Origin: Poriferisodalis sp965231925
GTDB lineage: Bacteria > Actinomycetota > Acidimicrobiia > Acidimicrobiales > Poriferisodalaceae
Assembly (NCBI GenBank): GCA_965231925.1
Contig: OZ246894.1
Location: 3,782,001 to 3,846,000 of the forward strand
DNA length: 64,000 nucleotides
Reading direction: 5' to 3'
Within the stretch, counting starts at the first letter, position 1, and every line of letters begins with the position of its first letter. Positions 18,201 to 25,732 of the stretch are shown in pieces. The notes beneath the pieces are model-generated. The model saw nothing but the letters and a program-made list of their open reading frames with translations, did not search any database and was not told where the DNA came from. The position numbers were made by a program, and so were the translations under genes.

Positions 18201-19817
18201 TGTCGGGCCTACCCCCGCTTGCGCGGGGAGCACATCACCGTGATAGCGAAGGAGACCCGCCGCCAGGGCCTACCCCCGCTTGCGCGGGGAGCACCGCAAC
18301 AAGCACCCGCTCGGCCAGATCCTCGAGGGCCTACCCCCGCTTGCGCGGGGAGCACATCCCGCCGCCGCTGCACACCGCAGCGACGATGGGCCTACCCCCG
18401 CTTGCGCGGGGAGCACGCGGACGATGTACCGGCGCACGGCTGGACTCCGGGCCTACCCCCGCTTGCGCGGGGAGCACCGGTGCTGGCGACGGCTCACGTC
18501 TGGCGTCTCAGGCCTACCCCCGCTTGCGCGGGGAGCACTGGCGTGTCTGCCGCCGGTCGGGCTGGGCGTGGGGCCTACCCCCGCTTGCGCGGGGAGCACT
18601 GCTTGTCACGCTCGGCAGCCCGGTCGGCGGTGGGCCTACCCCCGCTTGCGCGGGGAGCACGCCTACCAGCTTCATTTACTGGCCTCCTCACAGGGCCTAC
18701 CCCCGCTTGCGCGGGGAGCACCAGTGTCGGCAGTGTGTAGCTGAGCCGTCGGCGGGCCTACCCCCGCTTGCGCGGGGAGCACACTTTCAGCACCGACGGC
18801 GACGCGTCGGCCTTGGGCCTACCCCCGCTTGCGCGGGGAGCACCTCTGCGCGGGCCTCGGCGAGCGCTGCCTTGGGGCCTACCCCCGCTTGCGCGGGGAG
18901 CACCGGTTTGCGACAGAACTAACCATGACGGTTCCGGGCCTACCCCCGCTTGCGCGGGGAGCACCGCTTCGCGAGATGCTCCGGCACGCCCACGAAAGGC
19001 CTACCCCCGCTTGCGCGGGGAGCACCCGCCCATCGGACCAGTCACAAAGGTGACCCCGGGCCTACCCCCGCTTGCGCGGGGAGCACCCGCTGAGGCGCAG
19101 CACAGCCCGCTCTAGGGAGGGCCTACCCCCGCTTGCGCGGGGAGCACCTGCACGACGCTGCGACACTGCTCGCCGCGCAGGCCTACCCCCGCTTGCGCGG
19201 GGAGCACACTTTCAGCACCGACGGCGACGCGTCGGTTTTGGGCCTACCCCCGCTTGCGCGGGGAGCACCCGATTTTTTACGACGGCCCGATGGCCTATCA
19301 AGGCCTACCCCCGCTTGCGCGGGGAGCACCGCCGGCCGGCGGTACCGTCACCGCTTATGGCGGGCCTACCCCCGCTTGCGCGGGGAGCACCGCAACAGCC
19401 AGGCGCTCGGGCAGATCCTCGAAGGCCTACCCCCGCTTGCGCGGGGAGCACCGTCTCGGCGGGGGCAGAGCGTGGGGAGCTCCAGGCCTACCCCCGCTTG
19501 CGCGGGGAGCACGACGACACCGTCCCCGCCTCGAACACCAGCACGGGCCTACCCCCGCTTGCGCGGGGAGCACGAAGAGGTCACTGCGACGGCGAAGACG
19601 CTGTCGGGCCTACCCCCGCTTGCGCGGGGAGCACCACGGCTGGACGGTCTTTGGTGGCAGCGACACGGGCCTACCCCCGCTTGCGCGGGGAGCACCAGGC
19701 ACCGAGCACCTACACGGCGACGGCGACGGGCCTACCCCCGCTTGCGCGGGGAGCACCCGCCAGCGGGCCTAGAACGGCCGCTGGTGCCAGGCCTACCCCC
19801 GCTTGCGCGGGGAGCAC
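15215..19817 (-). CRISPR. Type I-E CRISPR array, 76 repeats
   Basis: A 28-nt repeat recurs every 61 bp, with spacers of 33 nt (a few 32 or 34). I count 76 repeats and 75 spacers. Read on the minus strand the repeat begins GTGCTCCCCGCGC and has a GC-rich stem, the usual type I-E form. The left-end repeat (15215-15242) has two substitutions and is the old, leader-distal end; the repeat at 15459 has one extra C. The right end lies 18 bp from the cas2 stop codon. The spacer at 15732-15764 is repeated exactly at 15793-15825, a tandem duplication. Other spacers are diverged relatives of one another (18783/19208, 18295/19391, 15916/16892, 16526/16953). Confidence 0.98.
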
Positions 19818-19835
19818 CCTCTGTGACCTGCTGGT

Positions 19836-20162
19836 TTAGGAGGGTGAGTTGGCCTCTTGGGGCACTGTGATGTTGTCAAGGTGCTCTGCGGACATGGCTA
19901 CCAGTTGCAGGTCGTCGAATTCGACAATGTGTCTTCGATCCGTTCCGCAGGTGCGGATCGAGAAACCCTGCTCGCTGGTGTCCGGGTGGATGAGCAACGC
20001 CCATCCGCCATGCGTTTCTGCCTCGATGATGCCCCATAGCTCGTCTCGTACTCGTGCTGACATCGTTCCGACGAACACGCCTGGCGCGGGTTCGATCATC
20101 CACCGGGTGAGCGCATGTCTGATGTTGGGAGGGATGGCAGTGAGCACGAAGGTGGCGTTCAT
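19836..20162 (-). CDS. cas2: Cas2, type I-E
   Basis: A 108-residue Cas2e. It opens with the beta-alpha-beta fold strand MNATFVLTAIPPNIRHALTR and contains GVFVGTMSARVRDELW, characteristic of the I-E branch. Cas2 forms the spacer-integration complex with two Cas1 dimers. It starts 6 bp after cas1 and ends only 18 bp before the first repeat, so any leader signal must overlap its 3' end. Confidence 0.95.
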   Translation of the reverse strand: MNATFVLTAIPPNIRHALTRWMIEPAPGVFVGTMSARVRDELWGIIEAETHGGWALLIHPDTSEQGFSIRTCGTDRRHIVEFDDLQLVAMSAEHLDNITVPQEANSPS

Positions 20163-20168
20163 CGTCGT

Positions 20169-21152
20169 TCATGCCTCGGCGGCGTAGTTGGTGCCTGCTG
20201 GGAGCACTCCGAATTCCGGTGACCAGAGATGGACCACGTTGTCGAACTCGTCGTCGAAATCGGCTCTCGCTGTTGAAGACTCGGGGTCAAGGGCGGCTTG
20301 GATGTCAGCGACCACTCGTCTGGTCAGACGCAGCAAACGCCAGTTCCGGCGTAGTGCACGCCTCACTGCGTCGACAGGGTCATCGGCTTTGGCTGCGGCG
20401 AACGCGGCAGGGGCGGCGATCTCCATCTTGTAGAGGTCGGCGATGTCGTACACGAATGACCGTTGCCCGCCGGTGTGGATGAACCCGAGCGCCGGGGATG
20501 CTCCGAGTGCTGTGATCACCGCGTGGGTGACGCCGTAGAGCACATGGTTCGCGACGGTGAGGGCTTGGTTCACCGGGTCGGAAGCGTCGAGGTCCTTCGG
20601 GCTGTACACGCGGCGAAACGGGATGCCGTGCCTGCTCGACAGCGCCCTGTACGCGTTCTTGACCCGATGTCCTTCCATGCCTCGCATCTGCTCGATGGTT
20701 TTGCCGTCGACGAGAGAGCCATCCTCGAACCGCATCCGATAGAGACGTCTCGCGACCTCGGCACGGCACCCGTCGTCGGCCCACTGTTGTGCTTGGAGAT
20801 GCAGCCATCGCGTGGTCAGCCCGTCGTGGATGAGCGAACCGTGGTAGTGCCCACCGGCTTCTCCGGAGAAGACGATCACCCCGCCGTCCCGGAGCACTTG
20901 CGACGCCGCCGGTTGCGTGATCGACGTGCCCGGGCCGATGAGCAGCGCGGCGATCGAGGCCGTCGGGATGTATACACGCTCCACGCCTCGCTCTTCGTAA
21001 CGGAAGATCGCATGAACCCCGTTGTCGTCACGCTCGATACGAACGCGATTGAGGTACAGGAAGCTCAGTTGGTCGCTCACCCGCGGGAGCATCACCAGCG
21101 TCGGCGCATGAAGTCTCTTGGGCAGACTAGGCATCGGCTCGGGATTCGACAT
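20169..21152 (-). CDS. cas1: Cas1, type I-E integrase
   Basis: Cas1e joins new spacers to the array. From the ATG at 21152 the protein is 327 residues, beginning MSNPEPMPSLPKRLH; the frame is open further upstream, but that part overlaps cas6e and looks non-coding. The start at 21134 is also possible. Family features include NRVRIERDDNGVHA, the GEAGGHYHGSL segment, the MRGMEGHRVKNAY helix and FVYDIADLYKMEI, which carries a conserved acidic residue of the metal site. It overlaps the cas6e end by 26 bp. Confidence 0.95.
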   Translation of the reverse strand: MSNPEPMPSLPKRLHAPTLVMLPRVSDQLSFLYLNRVRIERDDNGVHAIFRYEERGVERVYIPTASIAALLIGPGTSITQPAASQVLRDGGVIVFSGEAGGHYHGSLIHDGLTTRWLHLQAQQWADDGCRAEVARRLYRMRFEDGSLVDGKTIEQMRGMEGHRVKNAYRALSSRHGIPFRRVYSPKDLDASDPVNQALTVANHVLYGVTHAVITALGASPALGFIHTGGQRSFVYDIADLYKMEIAAPAAFAAAKADDPVDAVRRALRRNWRLLRLTRRVVADIQAALDPESSTARADFDDEFDNVVHLWSPEFGVLPAGTNYAAEA

Positions 21153-21768
21153 GGGCGCGTAGCACTGTGATGAGTCCGCATCCCCACGCCTTTGCGTGCC
21201 CGATGCCGTTCCTGATTGCTCGACTGAGAATCTCAGGGTCGGAGACCTGTCCGATACCGTCCGCCCGGATCGAGTAAATAAGAAACTTCTTGCCTTGCCG
21301 GGTGATATGCCTCGCCGGCAGCCCAGTGACGGCAGGCGCGCCGTCCAAAGCGATGCCGTTCGACGCAAGCCGCCGTGATACCCAGTCGGCGTGTTCCCGA
21401 GACGGGACGACGAACTGTGTGCTCTTCCCGCCGGTGCGGCTCTTGCGGACCGGGTTCAGCACCACCCGGAAATGAACCGTTTGCCCGCGCCCGAGCGCCT
21501 TGAGATGATCGTCGAGTGACCGGATTTGCGCCTCAGCGTAGGCACAGGGCAGTCTCGCGATATCAGGTTCGACGGCTGACTGCATGAGAATCGTCGGTGC
21601 GTCGCCCGGCTCGACCCTCCACAGCACGCCGAACGCGCTGCGAGCATCACTGCCGCGATGCTGGGGAAAGCATGCCATTAGCGTCTTATGAAGCTCCTGC
21701 GGGTTCCTCAGCGAGCGCCGAGCGGCCTGCGATCTCGGGTTGAGCTTCAACAGCGCGAGAGTGGTCAT
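21127..21768 (-). CDS. cas6e: Cas6e crRNA endoribonuclease
   Basis: A 213-residue RAMP protein that cleaves the I-E repeat hairpin and stays on the crRNA in Cascade. His27 in the LHKTLMACFP segment corresponds to the catalytic His of CasE. The glycine-rich C-terminal loop is GIGHAKAWGCGLITV. The RKSRTGGKS basic loop is likely to contact the hairpin. It begins by ATGA overlap with the cas5e stop. Confidence 0.95.
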   Translation of the reverse strand: MTTLALLKLNPRSQAARRSLRNPQELHKTLMACFPQHRGSDARSAFGVLWRVEPGDAPTILMQSAVEPDIARLPCAYAEAQIRSLDDHLKALGRGQTVHFRVVLNPVRKSRTGGKSTQFVVPSREHADWVSRRLASNGIALDGAPAVTGLPARHITRQGKKFLIYSIRADGIGQVSDPEILSRAIRNGIGHAKAWGCGLITVLRAHVESRADA

Positions 21769-22547
21769 GGCTCGACCCCCAATGACTCGTACAGGCGGGC
21801 GACGGCCTCGCTTCCGCGTCCGGCACAGGCCGAGCCCGGCATTCGGACCTGCTCGGTGACGACACGTCGGTTCATGTGGAACAGACGACGAGGGTCGAAC
21901 GTCAACGGGGCGTCCGGTCGCAGAGTGGCACGATGCCCGTCCTCGTCGGATGCCGACATCTCGATGAGTGCCGACACATGCTCTCCAGGCGCCGCGCCAG
22001 CGCTGAAGTAGTCGACGTCGCTCAGTTCGCCGCCGGGTGCCGGCTCGCGCAGCAGCACGGCAGTCGACAGCACATCGAGCGCGTTGCGATCCCCCGTCGC
22101 GCAGACCGGCACTCGCTCGGCCGGTACGCAGCTTCGACGGCCCAGATACAGCGGTCGGGCCGGGCTGCGGAGCGCTTCGAGCACGTCAGTTGCTGGCATT
22201 CCGTCCGCCGGTGGCGTGAACACTGCCAGGAAGGCAGCGTCTTGGAGGTACCAGCGCCGAGTCGGCACGGAGTGCCGCAGCAGTTTCCCCTCGGCGTTGA
22301 GGACGTTCCCGAGTGTGTGATAGTCCTCCATCGGGCTGCCGGGCCGATCAGCGCGGACCGCCAAGTGCGCGCCCTGCGCCAAGTCATCAATGGGTTCGGT
22401 GCGCTTGCGCCCGAGGGCATTGGCGATCATGCCGATGACCCCGGACATCGAGGGCATCGATTCGGTCCTGCGTTCATAGATGCCAGCACCAGGACCGCCC
22501 CACGATTGCAGCGGTCCGGTGAGCAGCATCACCACACCTTCGGTCAC
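21765..22547 (-). CDS. cas5e: Cas5e, Cascade subunit
   Basis: A 260-residue Cas5e (CasD). It binds the 5' handle of the crRNA. The start VVMLLTGPLQSWGGPGAGIY followed by PSMSGVIGMIANALGRKR is diagnostic. It overlaps cas7e by 4 bp at its start and cas6e by 4 bp at its end, so the Cascade genes are translationally coupled. Confidence 0.95.
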   Translation of the reverse strand: MTEGVVMLLTGPLQSWGGPGAGIYERRTESMPSMSGVIGMIANALGRKRTEPIDDLAQGAHLAVRADRPGSPMEDYHTLGNVLNAEGKLLRHSVPTRRWYLQDAAFLAVFTPPADGMPATDVLEALRSPARPLYLGRRSCVPAERVPVCATGDRNALDVLSTAVLLREPAPGGELSDVDYFSAGAAPGEHVSALIEMSASDEDGHRATLRPDAPLTFDPRRLFHMNRRVVTEQVRMPGSACAGRGSEAVARLYESLGVEP

Positions 22548-23698
22548 TCGACAACACCGTTAACGATGCCCAACGTCGACTGCTCGACGGCCCGCACCAG
22601 GTCGCTGAGGCCGTCCAGCCGATCGCCGAGGCCGTTGACGCTTGGTGTCTCAAGGCTCGAGAAGTACCAAGACTCGAGAAGGTCGTCGGTGCCGTACATC
22701 TGATTCTCGAGAGATGCCCGTCTGTGCAGCGCTTCGACGCTTGCATCCATGTAGCCGCCCTTGCGGCCCGGCTCGACCGGCTTCTCGAAAGCCGACGCGA
22801 ACGACACAGGCCGATCCGAGCGAAACGTCACCGCAACCAGATCCGGCCGGGTATGCGCATTCGCCGAGTTCTGCTTGCCGGTCGGCTCAGCAACCACGAA
22901 CGCCTTGACGAAACCGCAGACAGCCTCTGCTGTCGCTCCCGCTGAATGGTCGAGCAGCTCGGCGAGCTGGCCTACCCCGATCGTGGCGTGCCGGTAGAAC
23001 ACGCCGCTCGTGTACTCCCCGACATTGATGTGCCCGGCTCCGGTCTCGTCGTCATCGAGCTGCACTTGGTCATCGACCGCTGTGAAGTAGTCGAGTTCCA
23101 GCGTCGATGTGTGCGTCGTGAACGCATGAGCAACCTGCAGCGCCCCGTCTACGTTCGTGTCGGGCAGCGCTGCCAGCATCCGTCCGCACAGGGCGATGAT
23201 CGGGTTGTGCGCTTCGAGAGGCGCCACCAGCGAATTCTTCGCCGCGCCCTTCGGCTTGAAGCCTTCAGCGAGCACTTCGTCTCGCCGCCCAGCAATCACA
23301 CCCGCGAACGCCGTCGCGGCGTCGGTGGTAGTGAACGTGAGCTGATCGCCTTGAAGTTCCTTGGCGTCCTCGTTGTCACCGACCTCCTTGATCTTAATGC
23401 CGGCCACCCCAAAGGCAGCTTCGGTTGCCTTCTTGGCGTCCTCGTCGTCGAACTCATGCTCTCCGGCCAGCGCTTCGCGCACGAGCTGCGGCAGACGACG
23501 AGTGCGAAGCGCACGGCCAAGATCGGTGTTGTCTTCGAGCCAGAGCCTCGCTGCGCGTTTGGTGCACTGCGACGAGATTCTCGCTCGTGTCGTGCCTCCG
23601 TACACGACTTGCTTGGGTGTGCCGAGGTTGTCCCTGTTCAGGTTGCTGAACGGGACGGCGTGCAGGACGTGAATGTCCACGAATGCGTTGTCAGTCAT
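22544..23698 (-). CDS. cas7e: Cas7e, Cascade backbone
   Basis: A 384-residue Cas7e (CasC), six copies of which normally coat the spacer part of the crRNA. Start at 23698 gives MTDNAFVDIHVLHAVPFSNL, then the RARISSQCTKRAARLW RNA-binding segment. Homology to the family extends throughout. The upstream open frame is an overlap with cse2 and is not used. The gene overlaps the end of cse2 by 8 bp. Confidence 0.95.
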   Translation of the reverse strand: MTDNAFVDIHVLHAVPFSNLNRDNLGTPKQVVYGGTTRARISSQCTKRAARLWLEDNTDLGRALRTRRLPQLVREALAGEHEFDDEDAKKATEAAFGVAGIKIKEVGDNEDAKELQGDQLTFTTTDAATAFAGVIAGRRDEVLAEGFKPKGAAKNSLVAPLEAHNPIIALCGRMLAALPDTNVDGALQVAHAFTTHTSTLELDYFTAVDDQVQLDDDETGAGHINVGEYTSGVFYRHATIGVGQLAELLDHSAGATAEAVCGFVKAFVVAEPTGKQNSANAHTRPDLVAVTFRSDRPVSFASAFEKPVEPGRKGGYMDASVEALHRRASLENQMYGTDDLLESWYFSSLETPSVNGLGDRLDGLSDLVRAVEQSTLGIVNGVVE

Positions 23699-24239
23699 CT
23701 GATGTGTTCCTTTCGGATTGGTCGGTGTTGGCTTGGGGAATTGCGTGGTAATCGCGATACCAGCGGTGCTTGGCGGCATGCGCTCGTTCGCCGCCATAAG
23801 AGAAAGCCGCGAGATTGGAGATCATGTATGCCCAGTCGATGCGCACCGGGCTGGGCAGCATCTCGATAACCCGGTTCGCCCGGCCGATTCGGATCGATGT
23901 CGCTACGCCTTCAGCAGTGACGCCCTCGATAGTGCGGCGTGCGACGTCCTCACTGATGATCCTCGCGGCGGCGATCTCCCTTGGCAGAGTGCGCCAAAGC
24001 TCCATCTCTGCACGGTGATGTGCAGCGCACCATGCGGCGACCCGAGCCATGATCAGCGCTGTATCCATGTCGGCAGGCAGCCAAGCGCCCAGCAGCCACC
24101 ATGGGTCGTCGCCGATGACATCGCCTTTGCGGAGCGAACGACGCAACCGCGCGTTGATGCCAGGGTCAATGGATATTCGGCGCACATGTTCGATGAACGC
24201 CTGATTGCGGGAAACCCTCTGATCCGTCGAATTCGTCAT
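23691..24239 (-). CDS. cse2: Cse2 (CasB), Cascade small subunit
   Basis: A 182-residue helical small subunit. It stabilises the R-loop by holding the displaced strand. Recognisable segments are NARLRRSLRKGDVIGDDPWW and VRIDWAYMISNLAAFSYG. The start at 24239 overlaps the cse1 stop by 4 bp (ATGA). Lengths and position match a normal I-E operon. Confidence 0.92.
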   Translation of the reverse strand: MTNSTDQRVSRNQAFIEHVRRISIDPGINARLRRSLRKGDVIGDDPWWLLGAWLPADMDTALIMARVAAWCAAHHRAEMELWRTLPREIAAARIISEDVARRTIEGVTAEGVATSIRIGRANRVIEMLPSPVRIDWAYMISNLAAFSYGGERAHAAKHRWYRDYHAIPQANTDQSERNTSDD

Positions 24240-25732
24240 TCCGCTTCCTTCTCCGTGGGTGGTGCCGGCTGCCGTCGCCATCGCTCGATCCAACGCCTGC
24301 TCTCCACAACCTTGTCCAGGGTGCGGCGATCTCGAAGAAACGGTGCCATCGCTTCGTCATAGCCGGCGAGTGCATGCGACCTCAGGAGCTCGTCTCTCCG
24401 ACCGGGGCTCAATAGGCCATCCGCTGTTTCCCAGAAATCGGATTCAGCGAGCCCCCAGAACATGGCTCTGGCAGACGCGTACACAGCGCTCTTCAGCTTC
24501 GGGCTGCCCGGCATCAGGTCCATGGCATGCCGCGCTTTCGCCAGTTGGGTCGCCATCTGCTTCTCTGCATCCCCAGCCACTGCCAGGAATTCTCGGCATC
24601 TGAGCGCTGTCTCTGGCTCGAAGATGCTCAGCAGGCTCGGCGCATGTGAACATGCCCAAGCGAGTTCCTTGCTCTTGTCTCCGCGGTGCGACACCGCTGC
24701 CCAAGAGAAATCAGCCGGCCGGTAGTTCTCCCATCCGTCAGGGCTGATCGCCCAGTCGACGATGGCGACATGCCCGAGCCGTTGACCCTCGTCGCTCTGC
24801 CCGAGCAGAGACTCGGCTTCTCGCCAGAATGTGCGCCCTTCGCGGGGCTTTAGCTTCGCTCCGTCGTGATCCGTGACCCGGTAGGGATCCGGGCAAAAGA
24901 GATCACCTGCGACTCCCGGCCCTTCGGAGATGTGGAATCCCGTGATGTCGCCATGCTGGTCTGCTCTCATCAGCATCGTCTTGTCTGAGCGCCCGGCGAT
25001 TTGCTCCAGCAGCCCTGAGCGTTTGGTGTATCGATCCGCAGGGCCGACGACCACATCAGCCTCCCAGAAAGGCTCCTTGAACTCCGTTTCATTAGGGAGC
25101 GGCAGCAGGTGAGCGATGAGGGTCAGTGCGAAGTTCTTGCCGACCGGGTGAACACATGTGGTGTCCCGCAACGGCGCGCCGACGAACTTCCCCTTGCCGG
25201 GGTGACGCGGATGTTTGCCGTACAGCCCGCCGGTGGAGTAGCAGCGCAGCATGACCAATTGCTGCGCTGCGGTATCAGGCGGCAACAAATCGCATGCGGC
25301 GTGTGGGCCAAGCGTCGGGTTGTTCCCCGAGGCCCATGGCACGACCATCTTCGACGGAGGCTTGGGGTCGGCCGCAGCCAAGCAGGGATCTTGAGCGAAT
25401 GGGACGCAACCGTCTGGTGGGTTAACCAGCCAGAACTGGTGCTGATGCTGCGAGAGGTACTGGCTCACCGCTGCTGCGTCGAACCGGCCGACGGACATAA
25501 GACTGCGCTGCTGGTCAGCGAAATCGCTGCGGGACAAGCCCGGGTCGTCCATCCCGGTGATCCTGTAGACCATCGGCACAAGCAGCCGCATCAGCGCCTC
25601 GGCGAATGCGGGATCGCTGCACGGCCAGCCGTCGATCTGATGTGCGTTCACCAGAACGTGCTCGATGGAGACAGGGCCGCCTTCGACCGGTATCCACGGG
25701 TCGGTGACCAGGTTGAACCCCTTGCCGCTCAC
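24236..25732 (-). CDS. cse1: Cse1/Cas8e, Cascade large subunit
   Basis: A 498-residue Cas8e that recognises the PAM and recruits Cas3. It opens with GFNLVTDPWIPVEGGPVS, the usual Cse1 start, and contains GGLYGKHPRHPGKGKFVG and VHPVGKNFALTLIAHLL. The GTG start at 25732 overlaps the cas3 stop (GTGA) and has a strong AAGGAGG upstream, which decides the start against the longer open frame. The family's C-terminal four-helix bundle is present. Confidence 0.94.
   Translation of the reverse strand: MSGKGFNLVTDPWIPVEGGPVSIEHVLVNAHQIDGWPCSDPAFAEALMRLLVPMVYRITGMDDPGLSRSDFADQQRSLMSVGRFDAAAVSQYLSQHQHQFWLVNPPDGCVPFAQDPCLAAADPKPPSKMVVPWASGNNPTLGPHAACDLLPPDTAAQQLVMLRCYSTGGLYGKHPRHPGKGKFVGAPLRDTTCVHPVGKNFALTLIAHLLPLPNETEFKEPFWEADVVVGPADRYTKRSGLLEQIAGRSDKTMLMRADQHGDITGFHISEGPGVAGDLFCPDPYRVTDHDGAKLKPREGRTFWREAESLLGQSDEGQRLGHVAIVDWAISPDGWENYRPADFSWAAVSHRGDKSKELAWACSHAPSLLSIFEPETALRCREFLAVAGDAEKQMATQLAKARHAMDLMPGSPKLKSAVYASARAMFWGLAESDFWETADGLLSPGRRDELLRSHALAGYDEAMAPFLRDRRTLDKVVESRRWIERWRRQPAPPTEKEAE

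Noticed and set aside
15289..19870. Long open frames reading LPPLARGA-type repeats through the I-E array
   Set aside because: They are produced by the 61-bp CRISPR period cycling through frames; the repeated peptides are translated repeat units, not genes.
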